From positions 55,804-119,803 of the forward strand of contig DIWE01000009.1 in assembly GCA_002423435.1 (NCBI GenBank): DNA of 64,000 nt, written 5' to 3'. The translations under genes and the position numbers were made by a program. Below the pieces are notes generated by a model that saw nothing but the letters and a program-made list of their open reading frames with translations, did not search any database and had not been told where the DNA came from. This DNA is from Clostridiales bacterium UBA6114 (lineage in GTDB: Bacteria > Bacillota > Clostridia > Oscillospirales > Butyricicoccaceae). Positions 15,886 through 25,325 of the stretch are shown here, piece by piece. Each line of letters opens with the position of its first letter. Positions within the stretch are counted from its first letter, which is position 1.

Positions 15886-17601
15886 TTACATCCGGTCGGG
15901 CGCCGTAACGCCGATGATCGAGAGGGTGTTTTCGATCACTTTCGCGGTGGCAAGGCACAGATATATGCGGGCATTTCTCAATTTCTCGCTTTCGGCATCC
16001 CTGATGCGGCAGGCGGTGTAAAACCGGTGGAAGGCGGTGGCCACGTCGGTTAAATACCGGTTGAGCCTGGACGGCTCCAAGTAGAGCGCCGCCAGGCGTA
16101 TCTCCTCCGGCAAGGCCGCGAGCGCCTTGATGAGCGCGCGCTCCTCCACAGTGCAAAGAAGGGAAAGGTCGGCTTGATCAAGCGGAGGCACGTCGATTTC
16201 CTCCGACTGTAGATTCCTTAAAATACTCATGATCCTGGCATGGGCGTACTGCACGTAATAAACCGGATTCTCGCTGTCCTCGCGGACGGCGAGCCCCAGG
16301 TCGAATTCTAGATGGGTGTCGGACGCGCGGGAATTGAAGAAAAACCTCGCCGCGTCCACGGAGATCTCGTCGAGCAGGTCGGACAGGGTAATCGCCTTGC
16401 CGGTGCGCTTTGACATGCGCACGATCTCCCCGTCGCGCATCAGACGCACAAGCTGCATCAGCACAACCTGGATACGTCCGGAGCCGTTTAGCCCCAGCGC
16501 GTCAAGCGCGGCCTGAAGCCTTCTGACATGCCCGTGGTGGTCGGCGCCCCAGACGTTGATCACGCGGTCGAAGGAGCGCACCTCAAGCTTGTTGCGGTGA
16601 TATGCGATATCGGCCGCGAAATAGGTGTACACCCCGTTTTCACGGATCAGCACGTCGTCCTTCTCGCAGCCGAACTCGGTGGTTTTAAGCCACAAAGCGC
16701 CGTCCTTTTCATATGTGGCGCCGCGCTTTTTCAGAAGCTCCACCGTCTCGGCGACATAGCCTGAGCTGTGAAGCTCGGACTCAAAAAACCAGCGGTCGTA
16801 GGAAATCCGGTAACGGCCGAGGTCGTCCTTCATGCGCTCGATGTTGCGGGACAGCCCGAATTTTTTAAGCGCCTGCAGGCGCTCCTCCTCCGGCTTTGGC
16901 AAAAATGAATCGCCGTACTCCGCAGCAAACTCCGAGGCGACCTCTCTGATATCGTCGCCGAAATAGCCGTCCTCGGGAAAGGGCCACGCGTCCTCGCCCC
17001 GGAACAGCTGGATGTATCTCGCTTCCAGCGACTTTGCAAAAAGCGCGACCTGGTTGCCGGCGTCGTTTACCAGAAACTCCCTTGAAACGTCATGCCCTGC
17101 GCGGTGCAGCGCCTCGGCGATACAGTCGCCGAGCACCCCGCCGCGCGCGTTTCCCATATGCATCGGCCCCGTCGGATTCGCCGAGACGAACTCGACCATG
17201 ATCTTTTGGGGCTTGTCCGCTTCGCCAAAGCCGTATTTCATGCCCTCCGAAAGGACGGCGCGTATAATCTTCTCATAATAGGCGGAGGTCAGCCGGAAAT
17301 TGATAAAGCCCGCCCCCGCGATTTCCGGGGCGGAAAAAAACGGCTCGCCCGCCGACGTAAGATCCATGTGTTTTATGATTTCTTCCGCGATTTTCCGCGG
17401 CGGCAGCCGCATCGCCTTTGCAGCCTGCATCGCAAAGGAGGAGGAAAAATCCCCGAAGCCGGGGTCCTTCGGCGTCTCGACCGGCACGGTGTCAAACGCG
17501 GCGTCGGGGAGCGCTCCGTCCTGCGCCGCCGCGCGGCAGGCGGACAGCACGAGCTCCTCGATCTGCTTGCCCACTTGACTGATAAAATTCATATTGTTCA
17601 C
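15886..17601 (-). CDS. argS: Arginine--tRNA ligase
   Basis: A 571-residue class I aminoacyl-tRNA synthetase. It contains the N-terminal additional domain (PGFGDFSSSFAMQAAK), the HIGH-like motif PTGPMHMGNARGG, the KMSKS-like motif VRMSKRTGKAITL and a DALR anticodon-binding domain ending in ENTLSIIGV. All catalytic parts are present and the length is normal. The DUF1934 gene directly upstream is the same neighbour as in B. subtilis (ywiB-argS). Confidence 0.95.
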   Translation of the reverse strand: MNNMNFISQVGKQIEELVLSACRAAAQDGALPDAAFDTVPVETPKDPGFGDFSSSFAMQAAKAMRLPPRKIAEEIIKHMDLTSAGEPFFSAPEIAGAGFINFRLTSAYYEKIIRAVLSEGMKYGFGEADKPQKIMVEFVSANPTGPMHMGNARGGVLGDCIAEALHRAGHDVSREFLVNDAGNQVALFAKSLEARYIQLFRGEDAWPFPEDGYFGDDIREVASEFAAEYGDSFLPKPEEERLQALKKFGLSRNIERMKDDLGRYRISYDRWFFESELHSSGYVAETVELLKKRGATYEKDGALWLKTTEFGCEKDDVLIRENGVYTYFAADIAYHRNKLEVRSFDRVINVWGADHHGHVRRLQAALDALGLNGSGRIQVVLMQLVRLMRDGEIVRMSKRTGKAITLSDLLDEISVDAARFFFNSRASDTHLEFDLGLAVREDSENPVYYVQYAHARIMSILRNLQSEEIDVPPLDQADLSLLCTVEERALIKALAALPEEIRLAALYLEPSRLNRYLTDVATAFHRFYTACRIRDAESEKLRNARIYLCLATAKVIENTLSIIGVTAPDRM

Positions 17602-17618
17602 GCTCCGATCTTAAAACC

Positions 17619-18065
17619 TCAATTTTTGAGCTTCAGCCCGCTGTTTTTCGCTTCTTTCACGGAGACCGTAAAGGAGTTTATCCCCGCGATCGCATGGTTT
17701 ACCTCAATGGCATACTGCACCTTCAGACTCCCGCCGGAATCGACAAGCCCGTTTTCGATGCTTTCCGTGCTGACTGCGATCGTAAGCGCGCCCTGCCCCG
17801 TCTCGTAAAGGGATACATGCCTGCGGCCCTTCTCAAAAATCAGCTCGGACGCATGAGGCTTCGAATGCATCAGCGTCACCTTGTGCGGCTCGATCTTCAT
17901 CGTGGTAGAGCCCGTAAGCCCCGTAAGCTCGCTTTCCTTATAAGTGATATAATATTTGCCGTCTTTTTTGTAATACCGTCCGTCGGTCACAAATTCGACG
18001 ACGTCCTCATAGATGTCCTCAAAAAACTGCTGCCCTGATATGGATATAATCACATCTTTTTTCAT
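17619..18065 (-). CDS. ywiB: DUF1934 (YwiB-like) beta-barrel protein
   Basis: A 148-residue protein of the DUF1934 family: start KKDVIISISGQQ, central YYITYKESELTG and TTMKIEPHKVTLMH, end VNHAIAGINSFTVSVKE. The frame is open far upstream over murI, but ATG 18065 with GGGGAG fits the family N-terminus. The fold is a calycin-like barrel of unknown function. It sits between murI and argS, in the Bacillus-like order. Confidence 0.85.
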   Translation of the reverse strand: MKKDVIISISGQQFFEDIYEDVVEFVTDGRYYKKDGKYYITYKESELTGLTGSTTMKIEPHKVTLMHSKPHASELIFEKGRRHVSLYETGQGALTIAVSTESIENGLVDSGGSLKVQYAIEVNHAIAGINSFTVSVKEAKNSGLKLKN

Positions 18066-18079
18066 TGGTTCTCCCCGCA

Positions 18080-18892
18080 TCAAAATTTCTCGATATCGAC
18101 ATACCCTGCGTCGTGCACGCATTCCCCGCCCAAAAACTGGGACGCGTATTTGATAAAATTCTCCGGGCTGTCCGAAACGTAATAGCTGATCCTGCCCTGT
18201 CTCCCGGCCGGCGCCTGCTTTTCGGTCATTTTCAGGATCGTCCTCGCGTATTCCGCCGACTCCGCGCCCGAGTCGACAAGCGCGGTATCCCCCATGCAAT
18301 CCGCGATGATGTCGTACAGCAGCGGGTAATGGGTGCAGCCTAAAATCAGGGTGTCCACTCCTTTTTCCCTGACCGGCTCGAGATACTCCCTCACAACCGT
18401 CTCGGCGACAATGTCTCCCTTTTGGAAACGGCCGTTTTCGACGAGCGGCACGAGAAGCGGGCACGCCTGCTCCACCGTCCCGGCGTCTTTTAAATATTCC
18501 CCGATCACGCGGGTGTACGCGCCGCTCGCAACGGTGCCCTGGGTCGCGATAACGCCTATTTTTTTGTTTTTCGTAAGCGCGGCCGCCCTCATCGCCGCGC
18601 TTCTGACGACTCCGATGATCGGGATGTCGTACTCACCCGATATCAGTTCGAGCGCGGCCGAGCTCACCGTGCCGCACGCGACGATGATCGCCTTGATGTC
18701 GAAGGTCCGCAGGAAAGCGATATCCTGCTTTGCATATTTGAGGATCGTTTCCTTCGATCTCGGTCCATACGGCACACGGCCGGTGTCACCGAAATAAATG
18801 ATATCCTCGGAGGGCATAATATGGGTCAAACGCCGTACGGCGGTCAGCCCGCCGAGGCCGGAATCGAGTACCCCAATCGGTCTTGCATCCAT
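18080..18892 (-). CDS. murI: Glutamate racemase
   Basis: A 270-residue enzyme that makes D-glutamate for peptidoglycan. It begins PIGVLDSGLGGLTAVRRL and has the two catalytic cysteines in VACGTVSSAA and LGCTHYPLL. The first motif reads ACGT where most racemases have ACNT, a mild substitution. I place the start at 18892 because GGAG is correctly spaced; an upstream start is possible. The start codon and SD lie inside a 17-bp perfect inverted repeat (18889-18960), which could control translation. Confidence 0.9.
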   Translation of the reverse strand: MDARPIGVLDSGLGGLTAVRRLTHIMPSEDIIYFGDTGRVPYGPRSKETILKYAKQDIAFLRTFDIKAIIVACGTVSSAALELISGEYDIPIIGVVRSAAMRAAALTKNKKIGVIATQGTVASGAYTRVIGEYLKDAGTVEQACPLLVPLVENGRFQKGDIVAETVVREYLEPVREKGVDTLILGCTHYPLLYDIIADCMGDTALVDSGAESAEYARTILKMTEKQAPAGRQGRISYYVSDSPENFIKYASQFLGGECVHDAGYVDIEKF

Positions 18893-18960
18893 CGTAAGCT
18901 CCATATACTGCGCACACCGGCCAATCCGCAATGCTCCGCTGCGTATGGAGCTTACGATGG
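18889..18960 (-). promoter_or_regulatory. Inverted repeat covering the murI start and ribosome-binding site
   Basis: CCATCGTAAGCTCCATA (18889-18905) and its exact inverse TATGGAGCTTACGATGG (18944-18960) are separated by 38 bases. In murI mRNA the 3' arm contains the GGAG ribosome-binding site and the ATG, so the folded form should block initiation. A 17-bp perfect match is far beyond chance at this place. Confidence 0.65.
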
Positions 18961-19050
18961 CATGTGCCGCGGTTGCCGCAGATTCTGGCGAGCGGCGCGC
19001 CGAAATATTGACTAAAAAGCAGCCCTGCCTGTATTTTCAGCTTTTTCCTG

Positions 19051-20118
19051 CTATTGATTTTCCATCGCAAGCCCGATCAGACGATCCAAAAGCTCGCCGT
19101 AAGAAATGCCGGTCGCTTCAAACAGTTTCGGATACATGCTGATCGACGTAAAGCCCGGGATGGTGTTGATTTCGTTGAAAATCGCTTTTCCGTCGCTTTT
19201 CCTCACAAAAAAGTCCACCCTCGCGAGTCCTCGGCAGGACAGCGCGCGATAAACGTCGAGGGCCTTTTGCCTCACGATTTGCGACGTTTCCTCCGGGATC
19301 CTTGCGGGAATAAACAGCCCGGATGAGTTGTCGATATACTTCGCCTCATAGCTGTAGAACTCCCGGCTGGGCACGATCTCCCCCGGAACCGACGCGATCG
19401 GCTCGCCGTTTCCGAGCACCGCGACCTCGATTTCCTGCCCTTCGATCATCTCCTCGATCAGCGCCTTGCCGTCATACCGGAACGCATCACAAAGGGCGCT
19501 GTGAAGCCCCTCCCGGTCTTTGGCCTTGGATACGCCGACCGACGAGCCGGAGGAGGAGGGCTTTACAAAAACGGGATAGGAAAACTTAGCCTCGGCCGCT
19601 TCGACGATCTTCTGCGGCTCGCGCTCAAACTCTTGCTTTTGCACAAGCATGTAATCGGCCTGCTCGACCTGATAGGGCTCTACGAGAACCTTGGTGACCG
19701 ATTTGTCCATCGCGTTTGCCGATGCCCCGATACCCGAGCCGACATAAGGGATACCCGCGACTTCAAAAAGGCCCTGCATGGTGCCGTCCTCGCCGTTTGC
19801 GCCGTGAAGGACCGGGAAAACGCAGTCGACCGGGATTTTTGCAACCTTTTCCGTTCCGAATACGATCAGCCCGTCGCCTCTTGAGGGCGAAAGAAAGGCC
19901 GGAAGATTTCCCTTTGATTTTTCCCAGCGGCCGTCGGATATCGCATCGAAATCGTCGTCGCCGTGCAAAAACCACTGCCCGCTTTTTAAGATGCCGACAG
20001 GCAGGAGATTATATTTATCCCTGTCAAGCCTGCTCATAACCGATGCGGCCGACACTCTTGAAACTTCATGCTCGGTGGAAACGCCGCCGAAAAGCAAAAG
20101 CAGATTGATTTTTGCCAT
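19051..20118 (-). CDS. ddl: D-alanine--D-alanine ligase
   Basis: A 355-residue ATP-grasp ligase for the D-Ala-D-Ala end of peptidoglycan. It starts INLLLLFGGVSTEHEVS and carries PVLHGANGEDGTMQGLFE, PVFVKPSSSGSSVGVSK and RVDFFVRKSDGKAIFNEINTIPG. The specificity loop reads FYSYEAKY, with the tyrosine typical of D-Ala ligases and not the VanA-type D-lactate ligases. ATG 20118 is preceded by AAGGTG. It is transcribed toward murI, giving a small cell-wall precursor cluster. Confidence 0.95.
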   Translation of the reverse strand: MAKINLLLLFGGVSTEHEVSRVSAASVMSRLDRDKYNLLPVGILKSGQWFLHGDDDFDAISDGRWEKSKGNLPAFLSPSRGDGLIVFGTEKVAKIPVDCVFPVLHGANGEDGTMQGLFEVAGIPYVGSGIGASANAMDKSVTKVLVEPYQVEQADYMLVQKQEFEREPQKIVEAAEAKFSYPVFVKPSSSGSSVGVSKAKDREGLHSALCDAFRYDGKALIEEMIEGQEIEVAVLGNGEPIASVPGEIVPSREFYSYEAKYIDNSSGLFIPARIPEETSQIVRQKALDVYRALSCRGLARVDFFVRKSDGKAIFNEINTIPGFTSISMYPKLFEATGISYGELLDRLIGLAMENQ

Positions 20119-20276
20119 GAATGACAACACCTTCATTTATGAATAATAGGAAAGACTTAGTTAATTATTTTAGCATATTCACGCCGATAAATCAATCGGA
20201 ACGGCGGGTATCCGTCTTTTTATCAATAAATGCAATAATGCCCGTCATAATTTAATATTTTTGTATTTTTTTGGTC

Positions 20277-20304
20277 TTTACATTGGTTGCGTTTATGATA
20301 TGAT
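20277..20304 (+). promoter_or_regulatory. Promoter of ppdK
   Basis: -35 TTTACA (20277-20282), 16-bp spacer, -10 TATGAT (20299-20304), in an AT-rich spacer of about 300 bp between divergent ddl and ppdK. The leader of about 110 bases shows no structure I recognise. Confidence 0.5.
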
Positions 20305-20417
20305 ATTTCATGAATGCCTTTTGGGTTCCTACGTTTACAATGCTGTGGATAATAAAAATATCGATCTGTGCTTTTGCGTGTCTGAAAATTTAATATACAA
20401 CTGGAAGGGATCAGTAA

Positions 20418-23051
20418 ATGAGTAAAAAATATGTTTATCTTTTTTCCGAAGGCAACGGCTCCATGCGTGAGTTACTCGGGGGAAAAGGCGCAAATCTGGC
20501 CGAAATGACAAATCTCGGCATGCCGGTGCCCCAGGGCTTTACCATTACAACGGAAGCGTGTACTCATTACTATGAAAACAATGAGAAAATTTCTTCTGAG
20601 ATCGAGTCTGAGATTTACGAATACCTTTCGAAAATGGAAAACATCACAGGCAAAAAATTCGGCGACGCGAAAAATCCGCTCCTTGTCTCCGTCCGTTCCG
20701 GCGCCAGGGCTTCGATGCCCGGCATGATGGATACCATCTTAAACCTCGGCCTGAATGACACGGTCGCCGAAAGCATGGCTTCTCTGACCGGGAACCCGCG
20801 TTTTGTATACGATTCCTACCGCCGCTTTATCCAGATGTTCTCGGACGTTGTCATGGAACTGGCGAAATCCAGTTTTGAGAGATTGATCGATGCCATAAAG
20901 GACGAAAAGGGCGTCAAAAACGATATCGACCTCGATACTGACGATATGAAACGACTCGTTTCCGAATTTAAGGCATATTTCCGGACTGAAAAGGGCTATG
21001 ATTTTCCGCAGGAACCGAAGGTCCAGCTTATGGAGGCCGTCAAGGCGGTGTTTCGGTCGTGGAACAACCCCCGTGCGATCGTATACCGCCGCATGAACGA
21101 CATCCCCTCTTCCTGGGGCACCGCCGTCAACGTGCAGTCGATGGTCTTCGGCAACATGGGCCAAACCTCCGGTACCGGCGTCGCGTTTACCCGCAATCCT
21201 TCCACCGGCGAACGCAAGCTGTACGGCGAGTTTCTGATGAACGCACAGGGCGAGGACGTCGTGGCGGGCATTCGCACCCCACAGTCGATCGACCAGTTAA
21301 ACAGCACCATGCCCGAGGTTTACGACCAGTTTGTCTCGATTGCGGCAAGGCTTGAAAAGCATTACAGGGATATGCAGGACATGGAGTTTACCATTGAAAA
21401 CGGCAAGCTCTACATGCTCCAGACAAGAAACGGCAAGCGTACCGCCCAGGCCGCGCTGAAAATCGCCGTAGACCTTGTCGCCGAGGGGATGTGCACAAAG
21501 GAAGAAGTATTGTTAAAGGTTGAACCGAGGCAGCTCGACGCGCTTTTGCACCCGCAGTTTGAGCCGGGCGCGCTCAAAAAAGCGGCTCCCGTCGCCTCCG
21601 GTCTGCCCGCGTCTCCGGGCGCTGCATGCGGCAGAATCTATTTTACCGCCGAGCGCGCCGTGAAAGAGTCGAAAAACGGCCCCGTGCTGCTTGTTCGTTT
21701 GGAAACTTCGCCGGAGGATATCGAGGGCATGGCCGCTTCTCAGGGAATCCTGACCGTCCGCGGCGGTATGACCTCCCACGCGGCGGTTGTCGCGCGCGGT
21801 ATGGGCACCTGCTGCGTCGCGGGCTGCGGCGAGCTTAAGATCAGCGAGGGCGCAAACCATCTTACGATAAACGGACGGCGGATCGGCGAGGGCGAGTTTA
21901 TGTCGATCGACGGCTCCACCGGCAAGGTCTATGCCGGCGTTATCGCGACAATCGACGCAGCAGTGACGGACGAGTTCGCCACCTTTATGGGGTGGGCCGA
22001 CGAGGTCCGCACGCTCAAGATACGCACCAATGCCGACACCCCCCGCGACGCGGCCCAGGCCGTCCGTTTCGGCGCCGAGGGCATCGGCCTGACCCGCACC
22101 GAGCATATGTTCTTCGACTCGGACCGCATCCCCGCAATGCGCGAAATGATCGTGTCGAAGACCGTCGAACAGCGCCGACGCGCACTTTCAAAATTGCTGC
22201 CGATGCAGCGCTCGGACTTTGAGGGTATTTTTAAAGCCATGGAGGGCCGGCCCGTCACCATCCGCCTTTTGGACCCGCCCCTGCACGAATTCCTGCCTCA
22301 GGACGAGGAGGACATCCGAGCCCTTGCGAAAGAGATGGGCATGAGCTTTGAAGACTTAAGCGCCACGATAAAGGACCTGCACGAGTTTAACCCGATGCTC
22401 GGCCACCGCGGCTGCCGCCTTGCGGTCACCTATCCGGAGATCGCCGAAATGCAGACCCGCGCCATCATCGAGGCAGCGATCAATGTAAACCGCGAGGCAA
22501 AACTGAGCGTCGTGCCCGAGATCATGATCCCGCTCGTCGGGGAAGTGAAAGAACTCAAATATGTCAAGGATGTGATCACAAAGACTGCGGACGAGGTGAT
22601 CAAGGCCGCCGGCGTACAGCTTAAGTACCTGGTCGGCACCATGATCGAAATCCCGCGCGCGGCGCTGACCGCCGACGAGATCGCGACGGAAGCGGAGTTC
22701 TTCAGCTTCGGCACCAACGACTTAACCCAGATGACCTTCGGCTTCTCCCGCGACGACGCCGGCAGATTCCTGGAGAACTATTATTCAAAGAAGATCTTTG
22801 AATCCGATCCGTTTTCCAGATTCGATCAGGAGGGCACCGGCAAGCTCGTCAAAATGGCGAGCGAGCTCGGCCGGAAAACCCGCCCGGGCATTAAGCTCGG
22901 CGTCTGCGGCGAGCATGGCGGAGACCCCTCGTCCGTCGAGTTTTTCCACAAATGCGGCTTAAACTACGTCTCCTGCTCGCCCTTCCGGGTCCCGATCGCC
23001 CGTCTCGCCGCGGCCCAGGCGCGGATTAAGGAGAAAAACGGCGCAAGGTAA
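20418..23051 (+). CDS. ppdK: Pyruvate, phosphate dikinase
   Basis: An 877-residue enzyme interconverting pyruvate, ATP and phosphate with PEP, AMP and pyrophosphate. The order is: ATP-grasp domain (LLGGKGANLAEMTNLGMPVP...), the swivelling phosphohistidine domain with catalytic His in GGMTSHAAVVARGMG, and the PEP-binding barrel with FGTNDLTQMTFGFSRDD and GVCGEHGGDP. Length and motifs are normal. It lies just ahead of the biotin-dependent decarboxylase genes, consistent with a PEP/pyruvate/oxaloacetate node typical of anaerobic Clostridia. Confidence 0.97.
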   Translation: MSKKYVYLFSEGNGSMRELLGGKGANLAEMTNLGMPVPQGFTITTEACTHYYENNEKISSEIESEIYEYLSKMENITGKKFGDAKNPLLVSVRSGARASMPGMMDTILNLGLNDTVAESMASLTGNPRFVYDSYRRFIQMFSDVVMELAKSSFERLIDAIKDEKGVKNDIDLDTDDMKRLVSEFKAYFRTEKGYDFPQEPKVQLMEAVKAVFRSWNNPRAIVYRRMNDIPSSWGTAVNVQSMVFGNMGQTSGTGVAFTRNPSTGERKLYGEFLMNAQGEDVVAGIRTPQSIDQLNSTMPEVYDQFVSIAARLEKHYRDMQDMEFTIENGKLYMLQTRNGKRTAQAALKIAVDLVAEGMCTKEEVLLKVEPRQLDALLHPQFEPGALKKAAPVASGLPASPGAACGRIYFTAERAVKESKNGPVLLVRLETSPEDIEGMAASQGILTVRGGMTSHAAVVARGMGTCCVAGCGELKISEGANHLTINGRRIGEGEFMSIDGSTGKVYAGVIATIDAAVTDEFATFMGWADEVRTLKIRTNADTPRDAAQAVRFGAEGIGLTRTEHMFFDSDRIPAMREMIVSKTVEQRRRALSKLLPMQRSDFEGIFKAMEGRPVTIRLLDPPLHEFLPQDEEDIRALAKEMGMSFEDLSATIKDLHEFNPMLGHRGCRLAVTYPEIAEMQTRAIIEAAINVNREAKLSVVPEIMIPLVGEVKELKYVKDVITKTADEVIKAAGVQLKYLVGTMIEIPRAALTADEIATEAEFFSFGTNDLTQMTFGFSRDDAGRFLENYYSKKIFESDPFSRFDQEGTGKLVKMASELGRKTRPGIKLGVCGEHGGDPSSVEFFHKCGLNYVSCSPFRVPIARLAAAQARIKEKNGAR

Positions 23052-23163
23052 GCATCCGCATCCGGCGGACGTTAAAGTTGTCCTGCGCGTAGGCGAAAAC
23101 AAGGACGTTTCGTTGATGCGCGATTGAGATAAATAGCTTATTGATCTAGTGAGGAGAGTGACT

Positions 23164-24546
23164 ATGAAAAAAATCAACATCACCGAGACCATACTCCGCG
23201 ATGCAAATCAATCGCTGATGGCAACCCGCATGCCGTCTTCCGATTTTGAGGCCATTCTGGAAGTTATGGACCAGGCCGGCTACCATTCGCTCGAATGTTG
23301 GGGCGGCGCCACCTTCGACTCATGCCTGCGCTACATGGACGAGGACCCGTGGGACAGACTGCGCAAGATTAAATCAAAGGTTAAAAAGACGAAGCTTCAG
23401 ATGCTTCTTCGCGGACAGAACATTTTGGGATACAAAAACTATCCCGACGACATTGTCCGCCTGTTTGTCGCGCATGCCGTTGAAAACGGAATGGACATCA
23501 TCCGCATATTCGACGCATTGAACGATCCCCGCAATCTCGAGGTCGCGATCAATGAAACGAAAAAACGCGGCGCCGAGGCACAGGGCACCATCTGTTTCAC
23601 GACAAGCCCCGTGCACACGCTTGAAAACTATGTAAAGCTGGGCAAACGCCTTGTCGACATGGGCTGCGACACAATCGCCATCAAGGACATGGCCGGCATC
23701 ATGAGCCCGCAGGAGGTCTACGACCTGATAAAAGCGCTCACGGAGAATATAACGCTCCCCATCGTGGTCCATACGCACTGTACAACGGGTCTCGGCCCCA
23801 TGACTTATCTCAAGGCGGTCGAGGCGGGTGCCACCACAATCGACTGCGCGATTTCTGTTTTTTCCGGCGGCACCTCACAGCCTCCGACGGAATCGATGGC
23901 GTATGTGCTTGACGGGATGGGCTATACGACGGGACTTGATTATAAGGTCTTAAAGAAGATCAACGATTACTTCCGCCCGCTGAAAGACAAAGCGCTTAAA
24001 GAAGGGTTCATCACACCGTATCTGATGGGCACCGAGACCGACGCGCTCGTATATCAGGTGCCCGGCGGCATGCTTTCAAACCTGGTCGCCCAGCTGACGG
24101 CTCAAAGCGCAATGGACAAATTCAACGACGTGCTCGAGGAGATCCCGGAAGTCCGAAAGGACCTCGGCTATCCGCCGCTTGTAACCCCCACCTCCCAGAT
24201 GGTCGGCGTACAGGCTGCGACAAACGTGCTCGTCGGCGAGCGTTATAAAAACATTTCAAAAGAAGTCAAATCCTATATCGCCGGCGAATACGGAAAAGCG
24301 CCCGGCGAAGTAAATCCCGACCTGATTAAAAAAGTGCTCGGCGACGAACAGCCGATCACCTGCCGCCCGGCCGATCTCTTAAAGCCCGCGTTTGAGGATG
24401 CAAAAAAGGAAATCGGCGATAAAGCCAGAAACGACGAAGACGTCCTTTCCTATGTCGCTTTTCCCCAGATTGCCGAGAAATTCTTTGACAGGCGTATCGA
24501 GCGGGAGACAAATATTGCGAAATATACCATTCAAAGAGTTGACTAA
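23164..24546 (+). CDS. oadA: Oxaloacetate decarboxylase alpha / carboxyltransferase subunit
   Basis: A 460-residue carboxyltransferase without a fused biotin domain. It shows the start ITETILRDANQSLMATRM with the metal-binding Asp, HTHCTTGLGPMTYLKAVEAG and the C-terminal post-barrel domain. ATG 23164 follows GAGGAG. The biotin carrier is encoded separately at 24912-25313 and the membrane subunits at 24559 and 25326, so this is the soluble part of a Na+-pumping oxaloacetate (or related acyl) decarboxylase. A pyruvate carboxylase B role is the alternative. Confidence 0.9.
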   Translation: MKKINITETILRDANQSLMATRMPSSDFEAILEVMDQAGYHSLECWGGATFDSCLRYMDEDPWDRLRKIKSKVKKTKLQMLLRGQNILGYKNYPDDIVRLFVAHAVENGMDIIRIFDALNDPRNLEVAINETKKRGAEAQGTICFTTSPVHTLENYVKLGKRLVDMGCDTIAIKDMAGIMSPQEVYDLIKALTENITLPIVVHTHCTTGLGPMTYLKAVEAGATTIDCAISVFSGGTSQPPTESMAYVLDGMGYTTGLDYKVLKKINDYFRPLKDKALKEGFITPYLMGTETDALVYQVPGGMLSNLVAQLTAQSAMDKFNDVLEEIPEVRKDLGYPPLVTPTSQMVGVQAATNVLVGERYKNISKEVKSYIAGEYGKAPGEVNPDLIKKVLGDEQPITCRPADLLKPAFEDAKKEIGDKARNDEDVLSYVAFPQIAEKFFDRRIERETNIAKYTIQRVD

Positions 24547-24558
24547 AGGAGGATATCT

Positions 24559-24894
24559 ATGTCATTACCTGAAGCCCTTGTGATCGCGCTTGCCGGTATG
24601 CTGATCGTCATGATCGAGCTTGCAATGCTCGCCGTCATCATCATTATCATGTCCAAAATCATTCGTGCGGCGGGTGCAAAAAAAGCGGATCAAACGCAGG
24701 CGCAGGCACCCCAGACCATACCTGAGCCGCCTGCCGCGGCGCCCGTTCAGAGCGCGCAAACCCTGTCGGGGGGCAGTCTCAACCTGAATAATGTCGATGA
24801 TAAAACGGCCGCCATGCTGATGGCCATCGTCGGCGAAGAGACCGGCATTCCCCTAAACGAGATCCAGTTCAAATCGATCAAGGCGCTTGATTAA
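24559..24894 (+). CDS. Na+-pump decarboxylase gamma-type subunit (OadG-like)
   Basis: A 111-residue protein with one N-terminal transmembrane helix (LVIALAGMLIVMIELAMLAV), a proline/alanine/glutamine-rich linker and a short conserved C-terminal part (AAMLMAIVGEETGIPLNEIQFKSI). This is the OadG arrangement: membrane anchor plus a tail that gathers alpha subunit and biotin carrier. It lies 12 bases after the alpha subunit with AAGGAGG before its ATG. Confidence 0.8.
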   Translation: MSLPEALVIALAGMLIVMIELAMLAVIIIIMSKIIRAAGAKKADQTQAQAPQTIPEPPAAAPVQSAQTLSGGSLNLNNVDDKTAAMLMAIVGEETGIPLNEIQFKSIKALD

Positions 24895-24911
24895 TTCAGG
24901 AGGGTTTATCA

Positions 24912-25313
24912 ATGAAATACATTATTACGTTAAACGGGAAAAGATATGAAGTAGTCGTTGAGCGCGGCGAAGCCACCGTGGTAAATACCGCAGCGGTGAG
25001 CGTTGCGGCTGCTGCCCCGGCTCCCGCCCCCGTGCAGGCTCCGGCTCCCGCCGCCCCCGCGGCACCCGCTCCCGCCGCCGCGCCGGCCCCCGCCGCTTCG
25101 GGCTCGCAGATTCCCGCCCCGCTGCCCGGAACGATACTGGACATCAGAGTCTCGGCCGGACAGGCCGTCAAGAAGGGCCAGATACTGCTTATTCTGGAGG
25201 CCATGAAGATGGAAAATGAAATTGTCGCTCCCCGTGACGGTTCCGTAGCGCAGGTTGTTGTAAGCAAAGGACAAACGGTTAATACAGGCGATGTTCTTGC
25301 TGTCTTGGCGTAA
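24912..25313 (+). CDS. Biotin carboxyl carrier protein of the decarboxylase
   Basis: A 133-residue protein with a small N-terminal strand region (YIITLNGKRYEVVVERG), a long Ala-Pro linker (about residues 30-70) and a biotinyl domain with the acceptor lysine in ILEAMKMENEI. It carries the carboxyl group from the alpha subunit to the membrane beta subunit. The flexible Ala-Pro linker is usual in such carriers. It is in the middle of the operon with AGGAGGG before the start. Confidence 0.92.
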   Translation: MKYIITLNGKRYEVVVERGEATVVNTAAVSVAAAAPAPAPVQAPAPAAPAAPAPAAAPAPAASGSQIPAPLPGTILDIRVSAGQAVKKGQILLILEAMKMENEIVAPRDGSVAQVVVSKGQTVNTGDVLAVLA

Positions 25314-25325
25314 GGGGGCTCTCTC

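Noticed and set aside
17619..18464. Extended 281-residue version of the DUF1934 protein
   Set aside because: The added N-terminal part overlaps murI in another frame and is arginine-rich shadow sequence; the family start lies at 18065.
18786..19070. 95-codon minus-strand frame between murI and ddl
   Set aside because: It overlaps the murI start in another frame and has no recognisable features.
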